This document shows, in pieces, positions 37,250 to 47,935 of a DNA stretch of 64,000 bases (the first letter of the stretch is position 1; each line of letters starts with the position of its first letter). The DNA lies in NCBI RefSeq assembly GCF_030643805.1, contig NZ_CP094656.1, forward strand, positions 1,736,001 to 1,800,000. Reading direction: 5' to 3'. The DNA is from Alkalihalobacillus sp. AL-G (GTDB lineage: Bacteria; Bacillota; Bacilli; Bacillales; Fictibacillaceae). A program made the translations under genes and the position numbers. The notes beneath the pieces were generated by a model. It had not been told where the DNA came from and searched no databases. It was given only the letters and a program-made list of their open reading frames with translations.

Positions 37250-37356
37250 ACAACAAATTTACTTTTATTCGGTGACTTTTTTGGCAAACACTTAAAGTTG
37301 GGAAGGAAATAACGTGTTTTACTCGAATAGTTTTGTAAACAACATTAATGTGAGGG

Positions 37357-38565
37357 TTGACCAGTATGCTAAAAAGGATGTTTAAAAACTATGACTACAC
37401 ATTAATTGCAGCAGTCTTGATATTGACTGCTATTGGTCTAGTAATGGTGTACAGTTCGAGCATGATCGTAGCAGTTACTGTCTACCATGAAGAAAGTACA
37501 CATTTTTTTAATAAGCACTTGATATGGGTCACTTTGGGGATTTTTACATTCCTCTTTTTTATGGTTGTCCCGTACAAGATGTATCAAAGGCTTATCATAC
37601 CGATTACGGTTGTAATGCTGGTGTTACTTGGTTTGGTTCCATTAATTGGTGAAGAACATAATGGTGCACGTTCCTGGTTTGAATTTGGACCTGTATCATT
37701 ACAACCTGCGGAGTTTGCCAAAATCGGGGTGATTCTGTATCTTGCTTCCGTTTTTTCGAAAAAACAACACTATCTATCCGATTTTAAAACAGGTGTAATC
37801 CCTCCGTTAACGATGCTTGCAATCGTTTGTTTCTTAATCGTACTACAGCCGGATTTTGGAACGATGATGATCATTGTCATGACTTCAGCAGTAATCGTAT
37901 TTTGTTCAGGAATGCGTTGGAAGCATCTTTTCATGATGGTTGGTTCAATGGGTGGACTTGGTCTGATCGTCTATAAGTTTTTCCTGAATTCTGAACAATT
38001 GTCGAGGTTTACAGGAGCTTACCAGCCTTTTTCTGATCCTCAGCAAGACGGTTACCATCTTATCAACGGTTACTTAGCACTCGGTACAGGTGGATTGTTC
38101 GGAAATGGTCTTGGGCAAAGCATTCAAAAATATGGCTTTTTACCAGAACCTCATACCGATTTCATAATCGCGATTATTGGTGAAGAATTGGGGTTTGCGG
38201 GCGTTTTAGTAATTATTTTGCTGCTCTATTTTATCGTTTTTAAAGGTATTTACATAGGGTTGCATTGTAAGGATGCATTCGGAAGTCTGCTATCGATTGG
38301 GATAGCAGGTATGATCGGGATTCAAGCCTTTGTCAATTTAGGCGCCGCCTCTGGTTTATTGCCAATAACTGGTGTGACACTGCCTTTTATTAGCTATGGA
38401 GGCTCATCTCTCATATTACTCATGATCAGTATGGGGATATTAGTAAACGTATCGATGTTTGTTCGTTATCGAAAGGAACAAACCCCTCCCGCAGATCAGG
38501 CTGAACCAGAATCCAACAAGCAGACCAAATTACGAGTCGTATCACGGCATCAAGCAACCCACTAG
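37357..38565 (+). CDS. ftsW: Cell-division peptidoglycan glycosyltransferase FtsW
   Basis: SEDS-family lipid II polymerase for septal wall synthesis, with about ten helices. It shows MVYSSSMIVA near the start, LQPDFGTMMI, the loop with PEPHTDFIIAIIGEELGF and PFISYGGSSL. 402 aa against 403 in B. subtilis FtsW (YlaO). Position before pycA agrees. RBS not strong; ATG at 37364 is also possible. Confidence 0.93.
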   Translation: MTSMLKRMFKNYDYTLIAAVLILTAIGLVMVYSSSMIVAVTVYHEESTHFFNKHLIWVTLGIFTFLFFMVVPYKMYQRLIIPITVVMLVLLGLVPLIGEEHNGARSWFEFGPVSLQPAEFAKIGVILYLASVFSKKQHYLSDFKTGVIPPLTMLAIVCFLIVLQPDFGTMMIIVMTSAVIVFCSGMRWKHLFMMVGSMGGLGLIVYKFFLNSEQLSRFTGAYQPFSDPQQDGYHLINGYLALGTGGLFGNGLGQSIQKYGFLPEPHTDFIIAIIGEELGFAGVLVIILLLYFIVFKGIYIGLHCKDAFGSLLSIGIAGMIGIQAFVNLGAASGLLPITGVTLPFISYGGSSLILLMISMGILVNVSMFVRYRKEQTPPADQAEPESNKQTKLRVVSRHQATH

Positions 38566-38579
38566 ATTAGGGAGGATTT

Positions 38580-41500
38580 TTGATGAAAAAGATCAACAAA
38601 GTTTTAGTAGCAAATCGTGGAGAAATCGCAATTCGAATTTTCCGGGCATGTACAGAACTGAATATACGTACGGTTGCCATTTATTCGAAAGAGGATTCTG
38701 GATCGTTTCACCGGTATAAAGCTGATGAAGCTTATTTAATCGGTGAGGGGAAAAAGCCGATAGATGCGTATCTCGATATTGAAGGAATCATTGAGGTCGC
38801 AAAAAGGTATGGTATAGACGCAATTCACCCAGGTTATGGTTTTCTGTCAGAGAATACTCATTTTGCGAAACGTTGTGCTGAGGAAGGGATTATTTTTATT
38901 GGACCCAATACGGAGCACTTACGGATGTTCGGGGATAAGGTGAAAGCGAGAGAAGAAGCAATTAAAGCAAATATCCCTGTTATACCTGGAAGTGATGGAC
39001 CTGTAGAGACGGTAGATGAGGTCCGCAACTTTGCAAAGGAAAATGGATTGCCGATCATTATTAAAGCTGCTCTTGGCGGCGGTGGACGTGGAATGCGGAT
39101 TGTACGCAATATGGCCTCACTCGAAGAAGCATACGATCGAGCAAAATCAGAAGCAAAATCAGCATTTGGAAAAGATGAAATTTATGCAGAAAAATTTATA
39201 GAGAAGCCAAAGCATATCGAGGTACAAATTCTTGCTGATAGTAAAGGGAATATTGTTCATTTGTATGAGCGGGATTGCTCTGTTCAAAGGCGGCATCAAA
39301 AGGTCGTCGAACTTGCGCCAAGTGTTTCCTTAAATGAACAATTGCGGAAAGACATTTGTGACTCTGCTGTTCGATTGATGGAGAACGTAGACTACGTTAA
39401 TGCTGGAACAGTGGAGTTTCTCGTATCCGAAGACGGTAATTTCTACTTTATTGAAGTAAACCCACGTGTACAGGTCGAACATACCATTACCGAAATGATT
39501 ACGGGAATCGATATCGTCCAGTCACAGTTATTGATCGCTGAAGGGCACTTGCTTCATGAACAGCCTCTTTCTATTCCGGCTCAGGACAAAATCGACTGTC
39601 ACGGATATGCGATCCAATGTCGAGTGACGACAGAAGATCCTGCAAACAATTTTATGCCTGACACAGGTAAGATCATGGCATACAGAACCGGCGGTGGCTT
39701 TGGTGTTCGTTTAGATGCCGGAAATGGCTATCAGGGAGCAGTCATAACACCTCATTACGACTCACTACTCGTGAAACTTTCAACCTGGGCACTGACATTT
39801 GAACAAGCAGCATCAAAAATGCTTCGCAATTTAAGGGAATTCCGGATTCGGGGTATCAAAACAAATATAGCATTCTTGGAAAATGTAGTTCGTAATCAGC
39901 AGTTTCTTTCTGGAGAATATAATACTTCGTTTATTGACACGACTCCTGAACTATTTGTTTTTCCGAAGAAAAAAGATCGTGGAACAAAAATGCTTTCCTA
40001 TATCGGGAATGTGACAGTGAATGGTTTTCCGGGTCTTGGGGTTCAGAAAAAGCCCAGGTTGGATAAACAACGGATGCCAGATGTCAAGTATACGGAGCCT
40101 ATATTAAAAGGTTCGAAACAAATTCTTGAAGAGCAAGGTGTTGATGGTCTCGTAGACTGGATCAAATCACAGGAGAGGGTCCTATTGACGGATACAACTT
40201 TCCGCGATGCCCATCAATCGTTACTTGCAACCCGCGTAAGAACACATGATTTATCTCAAATTGCAGAACCTACATCACGATTGTTGCCTGAACTTTTCTC
40301 ACTAGAAATGTGGGGTGGAGCAACGTTTGATGTTTCTTACAGGTTCCTAAGTGAGGACCCATGGGAACGATTGATTAAGCTTCGGGAACAGTCTCCGAAT
40401 GTATTATTCCAAATGCTGCTAAGGGCATCGAATGCGGTTGGATATAAAAATTATCCGGACAATGTAATCCGTGAATTTGTCCAGAAGTCTTCAGATGCAG
40501 GTATTGATGTGTTCAGGATATTTGACAGTCTAAACTGGATTGAAGGTATGACAGTTGCAATCGAATCGGTAAGGGATTCTGGGAAAGTAGCCGAAGCGGC
40601 GTTCTGTTACACAGGTGATATCATAAATCCGAGAAGAAGCAAATATAACCTGGATTATTATGTGAAAATGGCGAAAGAGCTTGAAAAGGCAGGTGCTCAT
40701 ATTCTTGGAATCAAGGATATGGCTGGACTTTTAAAGCCTCAAGCAGCCTATGACTTGGTTTCATCTTTAAAAGAAGCAGTTGATGTGCCTATCCATCTGC
40801 ATACGCATGATACGAGTGGAAATGGAATCATGACGTATTCAAAAGCTGTAGAAGCAGGAGTGGATATCGTAGATGTTGCTATCAGTTCCATGTCCGGTCT
40901 AACTTCACAACCAAGTGCAAATTCACTCTATTATGCATTAGAAGGAAGCGGCCGCCAACCGAGTGTTTCAATTGATCATTTAGAACAGTTATCTCATTAT
41001 TGGGAGGATACGCGAAAGTATTACCAGGGATTTGAAAGCGGAATGAACGCTCCACACACAGAAGTGTATGAGCACGAGATGCCTGGTGGCCAATATAGTA
41101 ATTTGAAACAGCAGGCGAAAGCTGTTGGTCTTGCCCCCCGTTGGGAAGAAGTGAAGAAAATGTATCGGCGTGTAAATGAACTTTTCGGGGATATCGTGAA
41201 GGTTACGCCATCATCAAAGGTCGTCGGGGATATGGCGTTGTATATGGTACAAAATGAATTGACAGAGGATACCTTGTTTGAAAAGGGTGAGACGCTTGAC
41301 TTTCCGGATTCCGTTGTGGAAATGTTCCAAGGGTATTTAGGACAACCATATCAAGGCTTTCCACGGGAGTTACAGCGAATTATCCTAAAGGGAAGAGAAT
41401 CGATAACTGTTCGACCGGGAGAGCTTTTGGAGCCAGTTGATTTCCAAGAACTTAAGGAACTTCTTTACCATAAGCTGAATCGGCAGGTTACGAGTCACGA

Positions 41501-42020
41501 CTTAATCTCCTATGCTCTTTATCCGAAGGTGTTTTTAGAAAGAGAGCAGATGTATGATCAATTCGGAGACGTCAGTGTGCTCGATACACTAACATTCCTG
41601 TACGGTATGAGGTTGGGCGAAGAAATCGAAGTTGAAATTGAACAAGGCAAAACTTTGATTGTGAAGCTTGTTTCCATCGGGGAACCACAGGTTGATGGGA
41701 CTAGAACAGTTTACTTCGAGTTAAACGGACAACCTCGAGAAGTAGTGATAAAAGATGAAAATGTCAAAACGGATATTACGGAAAAGCCAAAAGCGGATAA
41801 GACGAACCAGAAGCATATTGGCGCTACAATGCCAGGGACTGTCGTTAAAGTATTGATTGAAAAAGGAGAAACAGTTAAAAAAGGAGATCATTTATTAATT
41901 ACAGAAGCAATGAAAATGGAAACGACAATACAAGCTCCATTTGATGCAGAAGTAAAAGATGTCTTTGTAACTAACGGTGGAACAATACAATCAGGGGATT
42001 TGCTCATAGAATTAAAATAA
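38580..42020 (+). CDS. pycA: Pyruvate carboxylase
   Basis: Biotin-dependent enzyme making oxaloacetate from pyruvate, the main anaplerotic step. Order of domains: biotin carboxylase (about 1-450, with GGGGRGMR and EVNPRVQVEH), carboxyltransferase (about 530-830, with DTTFRDAHQSLLATR), allosteric/PC domain and biotinyl carrier domain ending with EAMKMET (Lys ~1110). 1146 aa, close to B. subtilis. AGGGAGG ribosome-binding site. Follows ftsW by 14 bp and is closed by a perfect 34-bp palindromic terminator. Confidence 0.98.
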   Translation: MMKKINKVLVANRGEIAIRIFRACTELNIRTVAIYSKEDSGSFHRYKADEAYLIGEGKKPIDAYLDIEGIIEVAKRYGIDAIHPGYGFLSENTHFAKRCAEEGIIFIGPNTEHLRMFGDKVKAREEAIKANIPVIPGSDGPVETVDEVRNFAKENGLPIIIKAALGGGGRGMRIVRNMASLEEAYDRAKSEAKSAFGKDEIYAEKFIEKPKHIEVQILADSKGNIVHLYERDCSVQRRHQKVVELAPSVSLNEQLRKDICDSAVRLMENVDYVNAGTVEFLVSEDGNFYFIEVNPRVQVEHTITEMITGIDIVQSQLLIAEGHLLHEQPLSIPAQDKIDCHGYAIQCRVTTEDPANNFMPDTGKIMAYRTGGGFGVRLDAGNGYQGAVITPHYDSLLVKLSTWALTFEQAASKMLRNLREFRIRGIKTNIAFLENVVRNQQFLSGEYNTSFIDTTPELFVFPKKKDRGTKMLSYIGNVTVNGFPGLGVQKKPRLDKQRMPDVKYTEPILKGSKQILEEQGVDGLVDWIKSQERVLLTDTTFRDAHQSLLATRVRTHDLSQIAEPTSRLLPELFSLEMWGGATFDVSYRFLSEDPWERLIKLREQSPNVLFQMLLRASNAVGYKNYPDNVIREFVQKSSDAGIDVFRIFDSLNWIEGMTVAIESVRDSGKVAEAAFCYTGDIINPRRSKYNLDYYVKMAKELEKAGAHILGIKDMAGLLKPQAAYDLVSSLKEAVDVPIHLHTHDTSGNGIMTYSKAVEAGVDIVDVAISSMSGLTSQPSANSLYYALEGSGRQPSVSIDHLEQLSHYWEDTRKYYQGFESGMNAPHTEVYEHEMPGGQYSNLKQQAKAVGLAPRWEEVKKMYRRVNELFGDIVKVTPSSKVVGDMALYMVQNELTEDTLFEKGETLDFPDSVVEMFQGYLGQPYQGFPRELQRIILKGRESITVRPGELLEPVDFQELKELLYHKLNRQVTSHDLISYALYPKVFLEREQMYDQFGDVSVLDTLTFLYGMRLGEEIEVEIEQGKTLIVKLVSIGEPQVDGTRTVYFELNGQPREVVIKDENVKTDITEKPKADKTNQKHIGATMPGTVVKVLIEKGETVKKGDHLLITEAMKMETTIQAPFDAEVKDVFVTNGGTIQSGDLLIELK

Positions 42021-42037
42021 AGTTTTAAAAACTTAGT

Positions 42038-42058
42038 AGCGCTTGCCAAGATTTCTTT
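42038..42058 (+). repeat. Fragment of the dispersed hairpin element
   Basis: The tail of the element seen at 26973 and 30955 (AGCGC-TTGCCAAG-TTTCTTT) recurs here in the pycA-ctaA gap, without the first stem. Short enough that chance cannot be excluded. Confidence 0.4.
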
Positions 42059-42076
42059 AATAATCACTTCTAACGA

Positions 42077-42114
42077 AATAGGGACTGACTCCATGGAGTC
42101 AGTCCCTATTTTTT
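42077..42114. terminator. Shared pycA/ctaA terminator overlapping the ctaA stop
   Basis: A perfect 34-bp palindrome (AATAGGGACTGACTCC joined to its complement at CCATGG), then TTTT. The ctaA stop codon is at 42099-42101, within the right arm, so the arm encodes the last residues of CtaA. Confidence 0.9.
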
Positions 42115-42992
42115 CTTAGAAGTACCATGATGAGGTAGCTTAAGGTTGCGAACAGAATTGAAACAAACAAACCATGTGCAAGACCGATGAATAAATTCAG
42201 GCTTGTAAAAATGATAAGAGCCCCAGTTGTTACCTGTAAAGAAACAAGTATGAGTAATAATAAATAAATACGATATAAAATCACATGTTCCTGATAATAT
42301 TTACGTGTTTGTAGAAAACTTAATATAATCCACAAAAAAAGTAATCCAGCTAAAACCCGATGAACGTAATGAATAATCTCCAAATCGTTCGTAGGCGGTA
42401 GAAAAGAGCCGTTACAAAGCGGCCATCCGGAGCATGCAAGACTTGCTTCGGTATGTCTCACCAATGCACCTGAATACACGAGCCCATAGAGATAAATAAA
42501 TAAGAGATAGGCATTCCATCTTATTCCTTTATCCACATTAAGGGTTGCTCGTCCTTTATCGTTTTCGAAAATAACGACTGTCAACAATACTACACTAGCA
42601 AAGGAGATTAATGAAAAACCGAAATGTAATGCTAAAACGAATGAAGATTGCCCCCAAACGACTGCAGCAGCACCTAATAATCCTTGAAAGATGATAAAGA
42701 ATACAGATAAGATTGCTAGCCACTTCGTATCTCTAATATGGTTGATTTTTATCCAGGACCATATCGCAAGGATGATAACCATGATACCCAATGTGGCGGA
42801 AACGACTCGGTGACTATATTCGATAATGGTTTCAAGCTTAGGTTGGGTAGGAAGTACCTCTCCATAACATAGTGGCCATGAATTTCCACAACCTTCGCCC
42901 GATCCAGTAGTGGTTACGATTGCACCCATTAATAAAACGAGGAGCATCCCGAAACTTGTAAGTAGGGCATATAGCTTTAATAATTTGTTCAC
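42099..42992 (-). CDS. ctaA: Haem A synthase
   Basis: Membrane enzyme that converts haem O to haem A for the caa3 oxidase. Eight helices in two similar halves; GSGEGCGNSWPLCYGE (about residues 36-51) and a second CSGWPLCNG near 190 contain the paired Cys; conserved His are seen in EYSHRVV and HYVHRVL. GTG at 42992 follows AAGAAGGTG and gives a 297-aa protein close to B. subtilis; the ORF reaches back to 43055. Divergent from ctaB. Confidence 0.95.
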   Translation of the reverse strand: MNKLLKLYALLTSFGMLLVLLMGAIVTTTGSGEGCGNSWPLCYGEVLPTQPKLETIIEYSHRVVSATLGIMVIILAIWSWIKINHIRDTKWLAILSVFFIIFQGLLGAAAVVWGQSSFVLALHFGFSLISFASVVLLTVVIFENDKGRATLNVDKGIRWNAYLLFIYLYGLVYSGALVRHTEASLACSGWPLCNGSFLPPTNDLEIIHYVHRVLAGLLFLWIILSFLQTRKYYQEHVILYRIYLLLLILVSLQVTTGALIIFTSLNLFIGLAHGLFVSILFATLSYLIMVLLRKNRD

Positions 42993-43280
42993 ATTTACAC
43001 CTTCTTTAAGCGATACGAACCAATAACTTATTATTAACAGATCTAACATATACAAAACAAGTGTATTCGTTTATAATGTTAAAGGACATTTTGAATTCGT
43101 CAATATCGTATCATATGTTAGTTTCGGTTATTTTCTTAATTGTGAACAAGGTTAGACAATTTAGCAAAAGTTATTTGCATAAACCACTTTTACTGATAAA
43201 TTAATAAAGGAATGGTTTCCTTTTCACTTTTTAGTAACACTATTAACATGAAACTGTACTTGGCAAAAGGAGGTGGAAGC

Positions 43281-44222
43281 ATGAGCAAAACGAATACGAC
43301 AACTTATGAAGCATCTAGCAGAGTGATGGAACCAGGCCCATTGTCTGAGTCCAACCCTACCGGCACTTGGAAAGACTTTCTGACCCTAGCAAAAATGGGG
43401 ATTGTCATGTCCAATCTAATAACGGTGTTTGCTGGTCTATGGATAGCGATTCAATACACCGATCAAAGCTTAATAGCAAACATTCCTACTGCATTGTTTA
43501 CACTGCTGGGTTCAGCACTAGTCATTGCAGGTGGATGTAGCTTGAACAATTACATTGATCGTGACATCGACCACTTGATGGAACGAACTCATGAACGCCC
43601 TACCGTTACGGGAAGGATTGAAGCTAATCAAGTATTATGGGTCGGTATCATCGTATCTGCACTTGGAACATTACTATTGATGTTCGCCTCCTTAATGGCT
43701 GCATTGCTTGGTGTGATCGGACTTTTTGTTTATGTAGTAGTGTATACTCTCTGGTTGAAGCGTACACACTCCATTAACACAGTTATTGGCGGAATCTCTG
43801 GGGCTATCCCTCCGCTTATCGGTTGGGCAGCGATAGATCCAGATTTGCATATGACAGCATGGCATTTGTTCTTGATTATGTTTTTATGGCAGCCGCCTCA
43901 CTTTTTAGCATTAGCTATGAAAAGATGCGAGGAGTATCGTAAAGCTGGCATCCCAATGCTTCCAGTAGTATCTGGTTTTGAAATGACAAAGCGACAGATG
44001 GTCATATACGTCGCAGCATTACTTCCGGTAAGCTTGTATCTGTATCATTTCGGCACGGTATATGTAATTGTCGCAGCAATTTTGGGATTAGGGTGGCTTG
44101 CTCTTGGTATAGCGGGATTCTTTATGAAAAACGACATCAAATGGGCCCGTCTTATGTTTGTTTATTCCCTTAATTATTTGACTATCATGTTTATCGTCAT
44201 GATCATCGTAAATCGGGGTTGA
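43281..44222 (+). CDS. ctaB: Protohaem IX farnesyltransferase (haem O synthase)
   Basis: UbiA-family prenyltransferase adding a farnesyl group to haem B. The Asp-rich motif [15 protein letters not shown] (about residue 91) and the second motif region [13 protein letters not shown] are present, and [15 protein letters not shown] is characteristic. ATG at 43281 follows AAGGAGG. 313 aa. First gene of the cta cluster. Confidence 0.96.
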   Translation: MSKTNTTTYEASSRVMEPGPLSESNPTGTWKDFLTLAKMGIVMSNLITVFAGLWIAIQYTDQSLIANIPTALFTLLGSALVIAGGCSLNNYIDRDIDHLMERTHERPTVTGRIEANQVLWVGIIVSALGTLLLMFASLMAALLGVIGLFVYVVVYTLWLKRTHSINTVIGGISGAIPPLIGWAAIDPDLHMTAWHLFLIMFLWQPPHFLALAMKRCEEYRKAGIPMLPVVSGFEMTKRQMVIYVAALLPVSLYLYHFGTVYVIVAAILGLGWLALGIAGFFMKNDIKWARLMFVYSLNYLTIMFIVMIIVNRG

Positions 44223-44354
44223 CTCGGGTGGGGTCAAGCCCTCTTCATACGAAGTGAGGCTCTGACTCATAAGCTTGGGTCACCGATTACATAGCACTAT
44301 TTGTTCTATTAGTCCTATTCATTTACAACAGAGAAAGCGGGGTTTGATTAACTA

Positions 44355-45416
44355 ATGAAACGATGGCTACGACTCGGGCGCATTGTTCCGGTTTTCGGAC
44401 TGATGATGCTCGGTTTAATGGGCTGCGGAGACCCATCAATGTCCGCACTGCAACCTCAGGGAAAAGGTGCAGACGCAGTTTTTGATCTAATGATTCTTAG
44501 TCTTGTGATTATGATTGTTGTTCTTGTGGTTGTTTTTATTCTGTTTACGTATGTATTAATCAAATTCAGAAAGCGAAAAGGTGATGACTCAATTCCAGAA
44601 CAGGTTGAAGGAAATCACCTGCTAGAAGTACTTTGGACTGCGATTCCGATTGTTTTGCTACTAATCCTTGCAGTTCCTACTGTAATCACAACGTTCGACC
44701 TTGCCGTCAGCGAAAAGAGTGCTGAGAAGTCTGCTTCTGCAGCAGATGGTGAAGAAGCAAAAGAGGAAGGACCAATGACTGTAAAAGTTACAGCGCACCA
44801 ATTCTGGTGGGAATTCGAATATCCTGAACTCGGGGTAGTGACGGCACAAGAGCTGTACTTACCAGTTGATAAAAAGACAAACATTGACTTAAGCTCAGCA
44901 GATGTTCTTCATTCTTTCTGGGTGCCTGCGATTTCCGGCAAAATGGACACGAATCCAGGGGATAAGCTCGTGAATAAAATGTGGATGCATCCTACCGAAA
45001 CCGGAACATTCCAGGGTGCTTGTGCAGAGTTATGTGGAGATGCCCATGCTTTAATGTATTTTAAAGTTAAAGTTGTCGAACAAGAAGAGTTTGATGCATG
45101 GATTGAAAGCATGAAACAGGTTAAATTTGCTGAAGCATCCTCAGATGTAGCCGAGGGGCAAAAAATCTTTGAGAATAACTGTTTGCAATGTCATGCAGTC
45201 GGTGATAAAGGTGGTAAAGTTGGACCTGCTTTAACCGGCTTTGGTGATAATGAAAAGGTAGCAGGAATTCTTGACCACACGAAAGAGAACATTATGAAAT
45301 GGATAAACAATCCACAGGATGTAAAGCCTGGTAACAATATGCCGGACTTTAACCTTGATGAACCACAATTAGATGCACTAGCAGACTACCTATTGGAGCT
45401 AAAGACCGCTGAGTAA
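44355..45416 (+). CDS. ctaC: Cytochrome caa3 oxidase subunit II
   Basis: Lipoprotein (GLMGC, Cys ~24) with two helices, a CuA domain with HSFWVPAISGK and CAELCGDAHALM, and a fused cytochrome c domain with the haem site CLQCH near 274. The fused haem is the mark of caa3-type oxidases. Receives electrons from cytochrome c550 or the bc complex. 353 aa. Confidence 0.97.
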   Translation: MKRWLRLGRIVPVFGLMMLGLMGCGDPSMSALQPQGKGADAVFDLMILSLVIMIVVLVVVFILFTYVLIKFRKRKGDDSIPEQVEGNHLLEVLWTAIPIVLLLILAVPTVITTFDLAVSEKSAEKSASAADGEEAKEEGPMTVKVTAHQFWWEFEYPELGVVTAQELYLPVDKKTNIDLSSADVLHSFWVPAISGKMDTNPGDKLVNKMWMHPTETGTFQGACAELCGDAHALMYFKVKVVEQEEFDAWIESMKQVKFAEASSDVAEGQKIFENNCLQCHAVGDKGGKVGPALTGFGDNEKVAGILDHTKENIMKWINNPQDVKPGNNMPDFNLDEPQLDALADYLLELKTAE

Positions 45417-45452
45417 GCATGGTTCCAATCGCTTTATAAAGGAGGTACTATC

Positions 45453-47312
45453 GTGAGTAACGCACATACAGCGAATAAAAGCGCATTATGGGATTGGCTG
45501 ACAACAGTCGACCATAAGAAAATTGGTATTTTATACCTTGTATCCGGCGGTTTTTTCTTCTTAATCGGTGGATTAGAGGCCTTGTTAATCCGAATACAAT
45601 TGATGAAACCTGAGAGTACTTTTTTAACTGGTGATCTTTATAATCAGGTTCTGACGATGCATGGAACAACCATGATCTTCCTGGCAGCGATGCCGATCAT
45701 ATTTGCATTCATGAATGCAGTGGTGCCATTACAAATCGGTGCCCGCGACGTTGCGTTCCCATTCTTGAACTCTTTAGGTTTTTGGTTGTTCTTCTTCGGT
45801 GGAGTTCTTTTAAACCTAAGTTGGTTCTTGGGTGGCGCGCCTGATGCAGGATGGACAGCTTATGCACCGCTTTCCACGGTATCAAGTGGAAATGGCGTTG
45901 ATTTTTATGTATTAGGACTACAGATTGCGGGGGCAGGTACCCTTATGGGTGGTATCAACTTCCTCGTAACAATCATTAATATGAGAGCGCCGGGAATGAC
46001 GTTCATGCGTATGCCGTTGTTTACATGGACTGCATTCATTACTTCTGGATTGATTCTTTTTGCTTTCCCGGCATTAACAATCGGATTTTTCCTTCTTATG
46101 TTCGATCGGGTATTTCAAGCGAACTTCTTTAATGTTCAAATGGGCGGGAACCCTATTATCTGGGAGCATATATTCTGGATTTTCGGTCACCCTGAAGTTT
46201 ACATTTTGATTCTACCGGCATTCGGTATTATTTCAGAGGTTGTCGCAACATTTTCAAAGAAACGTTTATTCGGATACAGTGCAATGGTTTTCGCAACTGT
46301 ATTAATCGGATTTCTCGGATTCATGGTTTGGGCTCACCACATGTTTACAGTTGGTTTAGGACCTGTTGCAAACTCGATCTTTGCTGTTGCAACAATGGCG
46401 ATTGCAATCCCGACTGGTGTGAAAATTTTCAACTGGGTATTCACGATGTGGGGTGGTCAGATCCGCTTTACGACGGCAAACCTATTCGCAGTCGGCTTTA
46501 TTCCAACCTTCGTAATGGGTGGAGTAACTGGGGTAATGCTTGCTGTAGCCCCTGCTGATTACCAATACCATGACAGCTACTTTGTAGTTGCTCATTTCCA
46601 CTATGTTATTGTAGGTGGATTGATACTCGGATTATTTGCGGGTCTTTACTACTGGTATCCGCGAATATTTGGAAAGATGCTTAATGAGACAATTGGAAAA
46701 TGGAATTTCTGGACGTTCTTTATCGGATTCCACCTAACATTTTTCCCGCAACATTTCCTTGGTCTAATGGGTATGCCACGTCGATACTTTACGTACCCTG
46801 AAGGACTCGGATTAGGATGGATGAACTACATCAGTACAATCGGTGCGTTCTTTATGACAATCGGAACAATCCTATTCGTATACAATGTCATCATTACACA
46901 TTCGAAAGGTAAGATTGTCAGTGGAGATCCATGGGATGGACGTACGCTTGAATGGGCGATTCCAAACCCGACGCCGCACTACAACTTCTTGCAAACACCA
47001 CTTGTGCGTGGACTAGACGCATTATGGATAGAGAAGATGGCAGGGAACAAAAAAATGACTCCAGCAGAGCCTGTTGGTGACATCCATATGCCGAATAATT
47101 CGATTCTGCCATTGATCATGTCGTTCGGATTCTTTATCGCAGGATTCGGATTTATTTACTTTAATGAAGGCGGTATTCTTGCTCTACTTGCAATAATCGT
47201 AGGAATCGGTATCGGATTTGCTTGTATGTTCCTTCGTTCTTGGATTGATGACCATGGATATCATATTCATAAAGAGGACTTGCCAAAAGAGGATAAGGGG
47301 GTTGACGCATAA
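45453..47312 (+). CDS. ctaD: Cytochrome caa3 oxidase subunit I
   Basis: Catalytic haem-copper subunit with fourteen or fifteen predicted helices. It contains MHGTTMIFLAAMP with a haem a His, the CuB helix with FGHPEVYILILP (His-Tyr cross-link pair), the two-His loop AHHMF and VAHFHYVIVGG with the haem ligands near the end. 619 aa. Start GTG with AAAGGAGG upstream; overlaps the start of ctaE by one base. Confidence 0.98.
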   Translation: MSNAHTANKSALWDWLTTVDHKKIGILYLVSGGFFFLIGGLEALLIRIQLMKPESTFLTGDLYNQVLTMHGTTMIFLAAMPIIFAFMNAVVPLQIGARDVAFPFLNSLGFWLFFFGGVLLNLSWFLGGAPDAGWTAYAPLSTVSSGNGVDFYVLGLQIAGAGTLMGGINFLVTIINMRAPGMTFMRMPLFTWTAFITSGLILFAFPALTIGFFLLMFDRVFQANFFNVQMGGNPIIWEHIFWIFGHPEVYILILPAFGIISEVVATFSKKRLFGYSAMVFATVLIGFLGFMVWAHHMFTVGLGPVANSIFAVATMAIAIPTGVKIFNWVFTMWGGQIRFTTANLFAVGFIPTFVMGGVTGVMLAVAPADYQYHDSYFVVAHFHYVIVGGLILGLFAGLYYWYPRIFGKMLNETIGKWNFWTFFIGFHLTFFPQHFLGLMGMPRRYFTYPEGLGLGWMNYISTIGAFFMTIGTILFVYNVIITHSKGKIVSGDPWDGRTLEWAIPNPTPHYNFLQTPLVRGLDALWIEKMAGNKKMTPAEPVGDIHMPNNSILPLIMSFGFFIAGFGFIYFNEGGILALLAIIVGIGIGFACMFLRSWIDDHGYHIHKEDLPKEDKGVDA

Positions 47313-47932
47313 TGAACGTAGGTGAACGATTAACCGACCAAAACTTCCCTGAATCCCCTGAGAAATCAACGCTGGAAGGTAAGAATAAGTTTTTAGGATT
47401 CTGGTTGTTTTTAGGCGGTGAAACCGTACTATTTGCAACATTGTTCGGGACATATCTTGGATTACGTAATTCGTTCGGCAAAGGGCCAGAGGCTTCTGAA
47501 ATTTTTTCTCTGCCGATTACATTTGCAGCAACCATCATCTTACTGACGAGTAGTTTGACTAGTGTGTATGCTGTATTAGCATTAAAGGAAAATCGTGTCA
47601 AAGCGATGAGAGGCTGGTTTTTTGTAACGTTATTGCTTGGTCTTGGCTTCCTTGCATTAGAAATTTATGAATTTATGCATTATGTACACGAGGGACACAC
47701 CTTTACGTCGGGTGCGTTTGGATCTGCCTTCTATACACTAGTCGGATTCCACGGGGGACACGTATTATTCGGTTGTTTATGGGTTATTACTCTCCTCATT
47801 CGAAACAGTGGACGTGGTTTGACGTTGCACAATGCACCAAAATACTACCTGTTTGCTCTTTACTGGCACTTTGTCGACGTTGTATGGGTATTCATCTTTA
47901 CAGTCGTATACTTAATGGGAAAGGTGGGGTAA
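47312..47932 (+). CDS. ctaE: Cytochrome caa3 oxidase subunit III
   Basis: A 206-aa membrane subunit of the COX3 family with five helices; EIYEFMHYVHEG and HGGHVLFGCLW are typical. It starts at the A of the ctaD stop (ATAATG), a translationally coupled overlap. Confidence 0.96.
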   Translation: MNVGERLTDQNFPESPEKSTLEGKNKFLGFWLFLGGETVLFATLFGTYLGLRNSFGKGPEASEIFSLPITFAATIILLTSSLTSVYAVLALKENRVKAMRGWFFVTLLLGLGFLALEIYEFMHYVHEGHTFTSGAFGSAFYTLVGFHGGHVLFGCLWVITLLIRNSGRGLTLHNAPKYYLFALYWHFVDVVWVFIFTVVYLMGKVG

Positions 47933-47935
47933 CGG

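Noticed and set aside
44215-44242. Terminator after ctaB
   Set aside because: A short TTGAC/GTCAA stem is present, but no T run follows, so read-through into ctaC is as likely.
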